Source: an uncultured Oscillospiraceae bacterium
Lineage (GTDB): Bacteria > Bacillota > Clostridia > Oscillospirales > Acutalibacteraceae
NCBI GenBank assembly: GCA_900540535.1
Contig: UQGM01000002.1
Coordinates: forward strand, 29,108-93,107
Length of the DNA: 64,000 bases
Direction: 5' to 3'
Shown: positions 53,013-61,705 of the stretch, one piece after another
Numbering within the stretch: position 1 is the first letter of the stretch
Layout: each line of letters starts with the position of its first letter
The notes under the pieces: generated by a model
What the model was told of the DNA's origin: nothing
Databases searched by the model: none
Seen by the model: only the letters and a program-made list of their open reading frames with translations
Position numbers and translations under genes: made by a program

Positions 53013-53828
53013 TCAGTGTTTGCAGCCGCATCCGCAACCTGAGTTATCTGCATCTGTTGATCTCGGAGGGAAAAACTCCTCTACCGGGAATTTAATCTTT
53101 TTAAATACCTCGCAGGGATCGTCTGTGTCACAGCAGCATTCCTTTTCCGGCATACAGAAATCATATGCAGGAATAAGCATCTGAACATCACGTTCAAGCT
53201 GAATTATAGTGAAAAGACCAAGGGTTACATAAACTGTCTTTTCTGCCGGCACAGCAGTAAACGTTCCGTCAAAACGATTTCTGACACATTTAGGAACACA
53301 GCAGCATTCGTGGCAGCTTGGAGCAGCGCACAGTTTTGCCTCAAGGCAGACCGGATCCACGCACTGAACCTTGGCTCTCGGATTTGTACCGGCGGGAAGG
53401 TTCTGCTTATCGTCCTCATCGGCTGTAAATTCAGAAGAAAATACTTTTACATTTCCTTCGCTGCCGTAAAGGATGCATTTTTTAGTAAATGTTGCAAGTC
53501 CGGTTACACATGTAGGCGGATTTAAAGGATTTGAGTAGACATCAAGAGTGATGCAGAAGAAATATGTGATATCAACTGAGTAAAAACCACGGTTGAAAGG
53601 TACTTCTTCAACGTCAATAAACGCATTTTCAATTTCTACCTTGCGGCATTTTACCGATGTAGCTTCATTGATCGCCGGCTGCGTTTTATCGGTAAAATAG
53701 ACTCTCAGGTCAGTTAAACAATCCTTGTCAGCACAGGAATCATAGACTCTGTTTGTATCTATGCAAACAGCCTCTCTGATACCCGAAGCCAACGCTTCAC
53801 ACTGGGATACCTGATTGTTATCCATCAT
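53013..53828 (-). CDS. Conserved Cys-rich protein of unknown function, possible spore protein
   Basis: A 271-residue protein with 24 cysteines and no membrane segment or signal peptide. Notable clusters are VYDSCADKDCLTDLRVYF near 28-45, CHECCCVPKC near 172-181, KECCCDTDDPC near 232, and the C-terminal CGCGCKH. Similar proteins occur in spore-forming Clostridia without a known function. I do not recognise a named domain. A sigma-K-like promoter upstream (53874-53901) and the cysteine content fit a coat or exosporium component, which is inference only. The start is ATGATG after AGGAGG. Confidence 0.75.
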   Translation of the reverse strand: MMDNNQVSQCEALASGIREAVCIDTNRVYDSCADKDCLTDLRVYFTDKTQPAINEATSVKCRKVEIENAFIDVEEVPFNRGFYSVDITYFFCITLDVYSNPLNPPTCVTGLATFTKKCILYGSEGNVKVFSSEFTADEDDKQNLPAGTNPRAKVQCVDPVCLEAKLCAAPSCHECCCVPKCVRNRFDGTFTAVPAEKTVYVTLGLFTIIQLERDVQMLIPAYDFCMPEKECCCDTDDPCEVFKKIKFPVEEFFPPRSTDADNSGCGCGCKH

Positions 53829-53873
53829 AGTATAGCCTCCTATTAGAGTATTGAAATTATTTCAACTTCGTTA

Positions 53874-53901
53874 CATACTATGATGTTACTTAATTTAAAG
53901 T
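53874..53901 (-). promoter_or_regulatory. Possible sigma-K-type promoter of the Cys-rich gene
   Basis: Minus strand AC (53901-53900), exactly 17 nt, then CATAGTATG (53882-53874), close to the sigma-K pattern AC-N17-CATANNNTA (last A is G). Short motif, so chance match is possible. Confidence 0.35.
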
Positions 53902-56267
53902 TACACTTTTGTTAAGCCTGCATATTTTGCCATAAGCTTTTTGGTACCCGCAGTTTTAAATGCTATTTCGAGGAAAGTATCATTTCCCATGGGCTGGGCT
54001 TTAACTATCACGCCTTCACCAAAGGTTTTATGCATAACAGTATCACCGACATTGAATTTCTCGTTTGATGCCGAAAGCTTTTTGACATTTCCGATTCCAA
54101 TTGAATGAGCCGAAGCACTGCTTGAGCTTTTTTTGCCTTCGAACTCTTCGCCGGAAAAGCTGTGTTTGATAAATCCTGTATTGACAGGTGCGTTTACTTC
54201 ATCAAGAAGTTCTCCGGGAATTTCGTTTACGAAACGGGATGGTCTGTTTCGTGTGGTTGAACCGTGAAGCATTCTTGACTTTGCATTTACAAGATAAAGT
54301 TTTTTCTTTGCTCTGGTAATTCCAACATATGCCAGTCTGCGCTCTTCCTCTACTTCAGATGGAACAAACATAGTCTGATATCCCGGGAAAACGCCTTCTT
54401 CCATTCCTGGAATAAAGACAACGGGAAATTCAAGTCCCTTTGCAGAATGAAGTGTCATAAGTACAACCGTATCTGATTCAGAATCATAATTGTCAATATC
54501 GCTCATAAGTGATACTTCTTCCAAGAAGCCGTTAAGGGTCGGTTCTTCGTTTTCCTGGGAATAGCGTTCAAGGTTCGATACAAGCTCGTCAAGGTTGGCT
54601 TTTCTCTCCTCATAGGTTTCAGCATCATTTCTCAAAGAAACAAGATATCCGCTTTTTGCAAGTACATATTCAAGAAGCTTACTCAAAGGCATATCGTCAG
54701 CTGCTTCAATAAAATCTTCAACCATATATACAAACATCTGAAGCTTTTCAGAAGCACGGCTGAGCTTCTGATACTCGTCTGCATGTTTAATTACATCATA
54801 TAAGCTTGTTCCAACAACATCAGCAATCTCTGAGGCATTGTTTATTGTTGTCTCTCCTATTCCCCTTTTCGGCTCATTAATGATTCTTCTGAGCCTTACA
54901 TTATCATCGGGATTATTGACAACGTGAAGATATGCAATTGCATCACGGATTTCCTTACGGTCATAGAAACGATGACCTGCCATAACTCTATAAGGTACGC
55001 CCATTCTTACAAAGGCACGCTCAACGCCGTTTGACTGGGCATTCATACGGTATAAAACTGCATGGTCGCTCCATTTTAATCCGTTTTTATAATTATTCAG
55101 GATTTCCTGTGCAATATATGTACCCTCATCCTGATCATCATATGCGGTTTTATAAACAATCTTTTCGCCGCTTCCGTTATCAGTCCAAAGATTCTTGCCT
55201 TTTCGTTCAGTGTTGTTTTTTATAACTGCATTTGCAGCATCAAGGATGTTTTGTGTGGAACGGTAATTCTGTTCAAGTCTTATAACAGTTGCATCAGGAT
55301 ACTGTTTCTCAAAACTCAAAATGTTTTCAATTGTAGCTCCTCTGAATCTGTAAATACTCTGATCATCGTCACCCACAACGCATATATTGCGATGTTTAGC
55401 TGCAAGAAGAGAAGTAAGTACATATTGTGCATGGTTTGTATCCTGATACTCGTCTACAAAGATGTATTTAAATCTGTTCTGATAATATTCACGGACATCA
55501 TCATGCTCTTTAAGAAGCTTTACTGTATTTACAATCATATCGTCAAAATCCATTGCATCAGCCTGTTTAAGCAGTTTCTGATACTGACGATACGCCTTGG
55601 CAATATTTTGAAGTCTGTAATCACTGCCGGCATTTCTTTCAAATTCATCCGGTGAAATAAGAGCATCCTTAGCTCGGCTGATTTCTCCCAAAATCGCTTT
55701 ATGAGATAAAATTTTATCTTCGATTCCCAGTAATCTCTGACATTCTTTCATTACTCTCTTTGAGTCATCAGAGTCATATATCGTAAAATGCGAAGAATAA
55801 CCTATAAGCTCGCCGTAACGTCTCAAAATTCTCGCACAGCATGAGTGAAAGGTACTTGCCCATATATCCGCTGCCTGTGTTCCCAGCATCGCTTCCAGAC
55901 GGTCTTTGAGCTCTCCTGCGGCTTTATTTGTGAATGTGATAGCCAGAATCTGCCACGGCTTTGCAGGCTCAATACCTACTATATCCGCAATGGTTTCAAA
56001 ATCACAGTTCCCGTTAAGATAATCATTTAACAGGCTGCTGTCGCTTTCAGTTACACCAAAAGGTATTTCATCAGAATAATAAGCTTTTCCGTATTTTACA
56101 ATATTGGCAATACGGTTAATAATAACAGTTGTTTTTCCGCTGCCTGCGCCCGCAAGAATAAGCAGAGGGCCTTCAGTTGTAAAAACAGCTTTCTTTTGCA
56201 TATTATTCATTCTGCTAAATTCGTTTTCTATTATCTTTTTTCTTAAACTAACAAAATCTGCTACCAT
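53901..56267 (-). CDS. pcrA: ATP-dependent DNA helicase PcrA (UvrD/Rep family)
   Basis: SF1A 3'-5' helicase for repair and plasmid/rolling-circle replication. The 788-residue protein has the Q motif NNMQKKAV, Walker A GAGSGKT at 40-46, motif II FVDEYQDTN, motif III VVGDDDQSIYRFRGA, motif IV LEQNYRS, motif V TLHSAKGLEF and motif VI YVGITRAK, plus the C-terminal Tudor-like part (FNVGDTVMHKTFGEGVIV). The ATG at 56267 lies 14 nt after AGGAG, a long spacing; a 40-residue upstream extension is rejected because it lacks homology and crosses the upstream region. Confidence 0.97.
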   Translation of the reverse strand: MVADFVSLRKKIIENEFSRMNNMQKKAVFTTEGPLLILAGAGSGKTTVIINRIANIVKYGKAYYSDEIPFGVTESDSSLLNDYLNGNCDFETIADIVGIEPAKPWQILAITFTNKAAGELKDRLEAMLGTQAADIWASTFHSCCARILRRYGELIGYSSHFTIYDSDDSKRVMKECQRLLGIEDKILSHKAILGEISRAKDALISPDEFERNAGSDYRLQNIAKAYRQYQKLLKQADAMDFDDMIVNTVKLLKEHDDVREYYQNRFKYIFVDEYQDTNHAQYVLTSLLAAKHRNICVVGDDDQSIYRFRGATIENILSFEKQYPDATVIRLEQNYRSTQNILDAANAVIKNNTERKGKNLWTDNGSGEKIVYKTAYDDQDEGTYIAQEILNNYKNGLKWSDHAVLYRMNAQSNGVERAFVRMGVPYRVMAGHRFYDRKEIRDAIAYLHVVNNPDDNVRLRRIINEPKRGIGETTINNASEIADVVGTSLYDVIKHADEYQKLSRASEKLQMFVYMVEDFIEAADDMPLSKLLEYVLAKSGYLVSLRNDAETYEERKANLDELVSNLERYSQENEEPTLNGFLEEVSLMSDIDNYDSESDTVVLMTLHSAKGLEFPVVFIPGMEEGVFPGYQTMFVPSEVEEERRLAYVGITRAKKKLYLVNAKSRMLHGSTTRNRPSRFVNEIPGELLDEVNAPVNTGFIKHSFSGEEFEGKKSSSSASAHSIGIGNVKKLSASNEKFNVGDTVMHKTFGEGVIVKAQPMGNDTFLEIAFKTAGTKKLMAKYAGLTKV

Positions 56268-56312
56268 GGGATTATTAACGCTCCTATTAACATAAAATAT
56301 TAAAGGTAAAAT

Positions 56313-56336
56313 AAAGACGGGATAAAACCCGTCTTT
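56313..56336 (-). terminator. Terminator after the fumarase beta gene
   Basis: AAAGACGGG and CCCGTCTTT, 9-bp perfect stem with a 6-nt loop; on the minus strand followed by ATTTTACC. Confidence 0.7.
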
Positions 56337-56343
56337 ACAATAC

Positions 56344-56874
56344 TCATTGTTTAAATAAATTGCCTCCGCTGCAATCAATTGCAACAATTAAGGGAAAATT
56401 ATCAAATTCAAGCTTTTTGACAGATTCACAGCCTAAATCTTCATAAGCAATAACTTCACAGGATTTAATGCATTTAGATGCAAGAGCTCCTGCTCCACCT
56501 ATTGCGCAAAGATAAACTCCTTTGTTTCTGCAAATAGCATCACAAACCTCATCAGATCGTTCACCTTTACCTATCATTGCAGTAAGACCTGCATCAAGTA
56601 AAGTCGGAGCATATGGGTCCATCCTTCCGGACGTAGTAGGTCCACAGCTGCCTATAGCCAGAGATTCAGGTGCAGGAGTCGGTCCGGCATAATAAATAGC
56701 AGCTCCATTAAGATCATAGGGAAGCTTTTCACCGTTTTTTAATGCTGCAAAAATTCTTTTGTGAGCAGCATCACGGGAGGTATAAACAGTTCCAGATAAA
56801 AGCACCCTATCGCCTGCTTTAAGCAAAGTTGCTTTTTCTTTAAGTTCATTAGTATTAAGTGTATATTCAGCCAT
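56344..56874 (-). CDS. Class I fumarate hydratase, beta (C-terminal) subunit
   Basis: Beta subunit of the two-subunit Fe-S hydro-lyase (fumarase or L(+)-tartrate dehydratase). The 176-residue protein shows LLSGTVYTSRDAAHKR, YYAGPTPAP, GPTTSGRMDPYAP and the KGVYLCAIGGAGAL block. The 4Fe-4S-binding alpha subunit should be adjacent but is not in the neighbouring genes: upstream is a DivIVA-like gene and downstream pcrA. It may be encoded elsewhere. The substrate cannot be told from beta alone. Confidence 0.9.
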   Translation of the reverse strand: MAEYTLNTNELKEKATLLKAGDRVLLSGTVYTSRDAAHKRIFAALKNGEKLPYDLNGAAIYYAGPTPAPESLAIGSCGPTTSGRMDPYAPTLLDAGLTAMIGKGERSDEVCDAICRNKGVYLCAIGGAGALASKCIKSCEVIAYEDLGCESVKKLEFDNFPLIVAIDCSGGNLFKQ

Positions 56875-56887
56875 TATTTTCCCTGCC

Positions 56888-57715
56888 TTAGCTTATTATA
56901 CTGCCGTTAAAACCTAAAATTTCTTTAAAGGCAGATGAAAAATCTCCATAAACTTCATTTTGAACAGTATTTACAGCAGGAAAAGAAGCATCTGCGTTTT
57001 GTGCACTTTCAGTACCTAAAACCGGCTGAGGACGCTGTGATTCACCTTCATTTAAAGAATATCCGCATACTCCGGAAGTTGTCTGAACATCTGCATTGTC
57101 TGACAAAGATTTTTTGCTTTGTTCAATTTCATTAGACATCTTTATAAGAGAATCCATAATAGAAGAAAGTGAAGAGGAAACAGAAGATGAAATGTCATTT
57201 AATTCGTTTGTAAAGGAATCAATCTTTTTAGTTATTTCTTCTGCTGAATTGCGATATGAGGCAGACATAGTATCAATTTCAATTTTAGCATCAGAAATAA
57301 GTTTTTCTTTATATATCTTGGCATCAGCGATCATTCCGCCCACATGAGATTCGATTTCAGCAGCTCTTGCTATTTTTCCCTTGTAATCTTCGTTCTCTTC
57401 TTTAAGAGATTTATTTTCATTCTCAATATTTTCTTTCGCTATTTTTATTTCATCAAGCTCCGCTTTTACATTGTTGAGAGTCAGTGTATTCTCAGCTAAT
57501 GACATAGAAAGAGAAACGTTTTCACTTCTGAATTTATCAGTCTCTTCGGTTAAAGCTTCATTTGAAGAAGAAAGTGCAGCATTTTTCTCTCTTAGCTCAT
57601 CAATCTCCTTTTTAGCACTTTCTAATTCTGCTTTCATATTATCTATGTAATTTATTACGTCCTCTCGTTTAAAGCCGCCAAAAAGAGAACGCTTGAAAAA
57701 AGTATTTTTTTTCAT
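56888..57715 (-). CDS. DivIVA-domain coiled-coil protein
   Basis: A 275-residue cytosolic protein. The N-terminal FGGFKREDVINYIDNMK (about 12-28) matches the membrane-curvature-binding start of DivIVA/GpsB proteins, followed by coiled coil to about 110, a break, a second helical part and a Ser/Gln-rich tail. Likely involved in division site or polar organisation; the partner is unknown. The ATG at 57715 follows GGGAGGT. Confidence 0.8.
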   Translation of the reverse strand: MKKNTFFKRSLFGGFKREDVINYIDNMKAELESAKKEIDELREKNAALSSSNEALTEETDKFRSENVSLSMSLAENTLTLNNVKAELDEIKIAKENIENENKSLKEENEDYKGKIARAAEIESHVGGMIADAKIYKEKLISDAKIEIDTMSASYRNSAEEITKKIDSFTNELNDISSSVSSSLSSIMDSLIKMSNEIEQSKKSLSDNADVQTTSGVCGYSLNEGESQRPQPVLGTESAQNADASFPAVNTVQNEVYGDFSSAFKEILGFNGSIIS

Positions 57716-57743
57716 CACTGATACCTCCCACACTATGTTAAGT

Positions 57744-57772
57744 ATTATATCAGTTATTTACTTTAAAAACAA
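57744..57772 (-). promoter_or_regulatory. Sigma-A promoter of the DivIVA-like/fumarase beta operon
   Basis: Minus strand TTGTTT (57767-57772), 17-nt spacer, TATAAT (57744-57749). Confidence 0.7.
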
Positions 57773-57868
57773 CAATATATTGTATTTTTTTGAAATTTTT
57801 CCTGCATTATATTGTAATTTTCTCTTTCGACAAAAATTAACTCAATATGAATTTATTCACAAATTGTT

Positions 57869-57901
57869 AACATATATTGACTTAACAAACAATATAATGT
57901 T
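57869..57901. repeat. Inverted repeat upstream of the Na/Pi cotransporter
   Basis: AACATATATTG and CAATATAATGTT are complementary except for one bulged base, spaced 10 nt, and contain TTGACT in the left half. It overlaps the probable promoter and may be an operator. Confidence 0.45.
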
Positions 57902-57942
57902 ATTTATAGATAAAGATCAAAAAGCGACAAAAGGAGTGAAAT

Positions 57943-59610
57943 ATGGGTATTCAAAATTTTCTTCTCTTTGCCGGAGGCATCGGCTTATTCCTGTTTGGAA
58001 TAAAATTCATGGGCGATGGTCTTGAGCTTGCAGCAGGCTCAAAACTTAAAAAGCTTCTTGAAGTTCTTACTTCGAACAGGTTCCTTGCAGTTTTAGTTGG
58101 ATTTGTTGTAACAGCCGTAATTCAGAGTTCCTCCGCTACTACAGTTATGGTAATCGGCTTTGTAAATGCCGGACTTATGAATTTAGCCCAAGCGATCGGA
58201 GTTATTATGGGCGCAAATATCGGTACTACTGTAACAAGTGTACTTATTGCTCTCGATTTAACCGATATAGCTCCCCTGGCGATCTTCATAGGCGTTATTC
58301 TGATGATTTTCTTCAAAAAGAAAATGACCACTCATATAGGTCAGATCATATGCGGATTTGGTCTTGTTTTCCTTGGCATGAGCACCATGTCATCTTCTAT
58401 GGAACCACTTCGTGATTTCCAGCCTTTCCAGGATTTCATTATAAACGCTAAGAATCCTTTCATGGGTGTTATGATAGGTCTCGTCATGACAGCCATTATC
58501 CAAAGTTCTTCCGCTACAATCGGTATTTTACAGGCTTTGGCCAGTCAGAATCTTGTTCCCATTGAGTTTGCAGTATATGTACTTTTCGGTATGAACATAG
58601 GAACATGTGTTACTGCTCTCATCTCAACTGCCGGAACTAAAGTTAACTCAAAACGTGCAGCAGTAATACATTTGCTTTTCAATATAATCGGTACCGGAAT
58701 ATTCATGCTGGTATCAGCATATACTCCGTACATTGAATGGCTTAAGACATTAAATGATAGTACTATGGTGCAGATTTCAATTGCACATATAATATTCAAC
58801 GTCGTAAGCACCGTTGTTCTTTTCCCCTTCGCAAATGTACTTGTCAAGCTTTCCTGCCGGCTCGTTCCCGGCAAGGAAGCTGCCGACGAAGAAATGCATC
58901 TCAAATATTTGGACGAGCGTATTCTTAACACTCCTCCCTTTGCGATTGTACAGGTTGGAAAAGAAGTTAAACGTATGGCAGAAATGGCACAGAAAAACTT
59001 TGTTGCCGCTTCAAACGCTCTGATAGAGATGGATGTTTCCAATGTGGAAAAAATAGCTGAAAGAGAAAAAGCAATTAACTTCTTAAACCACAAAATCACT
59101 TCTTATCTTATAAAAATAAATTCCCTTGACCTTTTGGAGAACGACTCAAAATATATTGGAAGTCTTTTCCATGTTGTCAATGATATTGAACGTATCGGCG
59201 ACCATGCTCTTAACCTTTCAGAGGCCGCTCAGAAGAGCGTTGAGGACAAGCTCACTCTTTCCGATAAAGCTAAAGAAGAATTACGAGATCTGTTTAATAC
59301 AACGCAAGAGCTTCTGACAGGAGCAATTGATGCTTTTGATAAACAAACTTTAACTGTTGATGAAAGCTTCAAATTGTATGAGTTGGAAGAGCATATAGAT
59401 GATTTATCAGATCTCTACCAGAACACTCATATAGTAAGACTTAACAATATGGAATGCAGTACTGAAGCCGGTATGCTTTTTGTTAATACTATCACTGATT
59501 TTGAAAGAGTCGGCGATCATGCAATCAATATCGCCTTTTCTTCAAGAAAAGGCACAAAAGCTTATAAACAGATGAAAGCATCACTTAAAGCCGAAGAAGA
59601 AAATCAGTAA
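57943..59610 (+). CDS. Na/Pi cotransporter with C-terminal PhoU-like domain
   Basis: Sodium-phosphate symporter of the NptA/YjbB type; 555 residues. Two inverted membrane repeats each carry QSSSAT (residues 61-66 and 187-192), the substrate/ion-binding signature. After about eight helices (to about 310) a helical PhoU-like domain follows, with the VVNDIERIGDHALN and TDFERVGDHAINIA motifs. The ATG follows AAAGGAG. Related proteins in bacteria can also work in phosphate export. Confidence 0.94.
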   Translation: MGIQNFLLFAGGIGLFLFGIKFMGDGLELAAGSKLKKLLEVLTSNRFLAVLVGFVVTAVIQSSSATTVMVIGFVNAGLMNLAQAIGVIMGANIGTTVTSVLIALDLTDIAPLAIFIGVILMIFFKKKMTTHIGQIICGFGLVFLGMSTMSSSMEPLRDFQPFQDFIINAKNPFMGVMIGLVMTAIIQSSSATIGILQALASQNLVPIEFAVYVLFGMNIGTCVTALISTAGTKVNSKRAAVIHLLFNIIGTGIFMLVSAYTPYIEWLKTLNDSTMVQISIAHIIFNVVSTVVLFPFANVLVKLSCRLVPGKEAADEEMHLKYLDERILNTPPFAIVQVGKEVKRMAEMAQKNFVAASNALIEMDVSNVEKIAEREKAINFLNHKITSYLIKINSLDLLENDSKYIGSLFHVVNDIERIGDHALNLSEAAQKSVEDKLTLSDKAKEELRDLFNTTQELLTGAIDAFDKQTLTVDESFKLYELEEHIDDLSDLYQNTHIVRLNNMECSTEAGMLFVNTITDFERVGDHAINIAFSSRKGTKAYKQMKASLKAEEENQ

Positions 59611-59625
59611 ATAAGTTCAATTTTA

Positions 59626-59663
59626 AAAGCCTCACGATTGATTAATTGTGAGGCTTTCTTTTA
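59626..59663. terminator. Bidirectional terminator between the Na/Pi gene and the lipase gene
   Basis: AAAGCCTCACGATT pairs with AATTGTGAGGCTTT (one G-U), 4-nt loop, T-rich on the plus side and A/T-rich on the other. Confidence 0.9.
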
Positions 59664-59679
59664 TATTTTTTTATTCACA

Positions 59680-60927
59680 TCACACACTGGTAACCAATGA
59701 CAGATGGTTTAAATAGAAATTTCTGATTCGTGACCAGCTTATATTTAACATGCCTCCAGAGAATTCAAGATGATCCATATTCTGAGTAGGCATAATATAC
59801 CAAATTCCCGGTTCTACCTTTTCTCCAGTATAGTATACTTTTGACGGCTCATTAAACGGTGCTCGTGCTGAAATTGTATTTACCAATCCGTCATTTTCAA
59901 GCCATCTTTCATCTATAACTCTGCCCCCTGCTGTAACTCCAGTATATCTACCGATAGCAAAAGCATATGGGAACATTAAAGCATTAATTCCAAATACTGG
60001 CATATGAGTTCCAGTCCATCTGCTTTGATATGTTTTGGTACCGGCATATGAATAATAATATACTCCAGGCTGAGTATGTATGGTTTCATTGATTTCAGCA
60101 GCACCATCAATTGTTAAATCATAAAAAGCATTATCTTTTGAATTTATAAAAGCTTTCAGTTTACTAATATCATATTTTACCCCTTCATTTGAACCAGGTA
60201 AATATGACAAACCAAATTGGTCAAGCATTGGATCAAAAAGATTATTTAACTTTGTTGATCCGCAAAGTGCAGCAAGAGAACAAAAAACTTTTGATAAAGT
60301 TTTGGACAATCCTCCGGTTGCTTCAAAAAAAGATGTGCCGTTATGAGGCGCAGCCATTGTTGTAACGGAATAAACTTTATCTGCCTGGCCACCTTTAAAC
60401 AGCGGTGATAATTCGTTAGCGGGAGTTACTGCTCTCTCTTCAGCAGATCCTTCTCCTAAAAGCTGAACTAACAATCTAACTGTAACTCCGCCAAAAGAGT
60501 GACCTATTAAATTTATCTTATTTTCTGAATTCCATTGGTCAATTATCGGCTTATCATATACTCTTCCATATCTTGCATGATTATGTTCAGCAGAATGTGC
60601 TGCTCCGTAATCCACTATTCCACCTGTAAGCTGCGCATAGAGTTCACAAGCTCTATCCCATGCACTGGAAACAGTTCCAACACCGGCAGCTACGCATTTA
60701 TATCCTTTTCGTTCAAGTTCAGTAAAGAGATTTCCGGTCATCATTCCCCAATAGGGAAAATATTTATTTGCACCATCATCAGACCCCCAGCCGCAGAGTC
60801 CATGGACAAATACAAAAGTGTAGTTTTTACTTTCCGGTTCTGCCGCCGATACCCCAACAGATATGCAGCAAGCAAGCATAACTATGCTCAATAAAATGCA
60901 TATCACTTTTTTAAAACTTTTTTTCAT
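59680..60927 (-). CDS. Secreted triacylglycerol lipase-like protein
   Basis: A 415-residue secreted hydrolase. It has a Sec signal peptide (about 1-28, ending VSAAE), the oxyanion FVHGLCGWG, the nucleophile in GHSFGG near residue 144, the acid in LENDGLVNTIS and the histidine in NMDHLEF. The order and the AEHNHARYGR block resemble the staphylococcal/Geobacillus lipase family. The start follows GAAGGAAA. Its leader of about 110 nt contains a 9-bp inverted repeat. Confidence 0.88.
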   Translation of the reverse strand: MKKSFKKVICILLSIVMLACCISVGVSAAEPESKNYTFVFVHGLCGWGSDDGANKYFPYWGMMTGNLFTELERKGYKCVAAGVGTVSSAWDRACELYAQLTGGIVDYGAAHSAEHNHARYGRVYDKPIIDQWNSENKINLIGHSFGGVTVRLLVQLLGEGSAEERAVTPANELSPLFKGGQADKVYSVTTMAAPHNGTSFFEATGGLSKTLSKVFCSLAALCGSTKLNNLFDPMLDQFGLSYLPGSNEGVKYDISKLKAFINSKDNAFYDLTIDGAAEINETIHTQPGVYYYSYAGTKTYQSRWTGTHMPVFGINALMFPYAFAIGRYTGVTAGGRVIDERWLENDGLVNTISARAPFNEPSKVYYTGEKVEPGIWYIMPTQNMDHLEFSGGMLNISWSRIRNFYLNHLSLVTSV

Positions 60928-60954
60928 TCAATTTCCTTCTTTCATTATGATTTA

Positions 60955-60987
60955 CCTGTTATATGATGCTTCTTTCACTATAACAGG
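60955..60987 (-). repeat. 9-bp inverted repeat in the lipase leader
   Basis: CCTGTTATA (60955-60963) and TATAACAGG (60979-60987), perfect arms with a 15-nt spacer, downstream of the predicted transcription start. Confidence 0.6.
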
Positions 60988-61042
60988 CTAAAAGCACGTT
61001 TTGTCACAAAAAAATAATAAAAATTTTATAAACAGTATATAA

Positions 61043-61071
61043 ATTTTATCAATTGTATATATAAAAGTCAA
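61043..61071 (-). promoter_or_regulatory. Promoter of the lipase gene
   Basis: Minus strand TTGACT (61066-61071), 17-nt spacer, TAAAAT (61043-61048). Confidence 0.65.
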
Positions 61072-61145
61072 GGAAATTTAATAAAGCATCTGACAGAAAA
61101 AATCAAATCAAATTTATATAAAAACAACAAATGATTAATACATAT

Positions 61146-61174
61146 AAAAAAAGACCGCACTTAGCGGTCTTTTT
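61146..61174. terminator. Terminator after the carboxyltransferase gene
   Basis: AAAAAGACCGC and GCGGTCTTTTT, 11-bp stem with a 5-nt loop, about 20 nt after the stop at 61195. Confidence 0.9.
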
Positions 61175-61194
61175 AACAACTTTAATTTAAAATA

Positions 61195-61386
61195 TTAAAC
61201 GGGATGAACTTTATTCTCTATATCAAGATGTTCTCCGTCAATTCCGTATTTTTTGTTACGTCTCTTCTCAAAGAACTTAACAGCAACCTGTCCGAACTGA
61301 GCATATGAAAGGATATCTTCATCCTGCTCATAATACTCATTGATTTCGCTGCGGAACTTATCGAGCTCAGGCTTAAGAAGATCAGC
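61195..61386 (-). pseudogene. 3' fragment of an oxaloacetate decarboxylase alpha / pyruvate carboxylase B-type gene
   Basis: Only the last 60 or so codons are present: DLLKPELDKFRSEINEYY, DILSYAQFGQVAVKFFEKR and the end ENKVHPV, the usual C-terminus of the biotin-dependent carboxyltransferase subunit (OadA/PycB) in Ruminococcaceae. The frame loses homology upstream of about 61386, where sequence of Bacteroidales character begins. The apparent 143-residue reading frame across this point is an artefact of fusion. The gene itself is probably intact in the organism; it is cut by the junction here. Confidence 0.85.
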
Positions 61387-61705
61387 ACGGCAACAACCTC
61401 GCCTCCTTATTGTCTTTCCCTTCAATAGCCAACTGTCCACTGTCAATCGACAATTTGTTCGCCGCCTCGACAAAGCCGACGTTCTCGATCTTGCTGACAA
61501 AGGCGAACACATCTCCCCTCTCTCCGCAAGCATAGCAAACAAAGCTCCCCTTCTCCTCATTGACGGAAAGGGAAGGATGCCGGTCCCCGTGGAACGGGCA
61601 AAGCCCCATCCACCGGCGACCGACACGGTTCAGTTTCGTATAACGCCCGATCACCTCCCTGATCGACAGGGAGGCTTTCAGTTCTTGTATCTCTTGCTTC
61701 GTCAT
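61382..61705 (-). CDS. CHC2 zinc-finger primase protein, 3' end cut at the junction
   Basis: N-terminal part of a DnaG-type primase protein. The CHC2 zinc site is complete: C36 and H39 in GLCPFHGDRHPS, then C57 and C60 in FVCYACGERGD. It is preceded by IREVIGRYTKL and followed by FVSKIENVGFVEAANKL. After about residue 100 the frame runs into the clostridial carboxylase sequence and stops at TGA 61382-61384, a stop that belongs to that gene in another frame. So the natural C-terminus is missing. The ATG overlaps the dnaB stop as ATGA. Codon use is like that of Bacteroidales. Confidence 0.85.
   Translation of the reverse strand: MTKQEIQELKASLSIREVIGRYTKLNRVGRRWMGLCPFHGDRHPSLSVNEEKGSFVCYACGERGDVFAFVSKIENVGFVEAANKLSIDSGQLAIEGKDNKEARLLPC

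Noticed and set aside
61195..61626. 143-residue reading frame spanning the junction
   Set aside because: Its C-terminal half is the carboxyltransferase tail and its N-terminal half is the wrong frame of the primase gene, so it is a fusion artefact.
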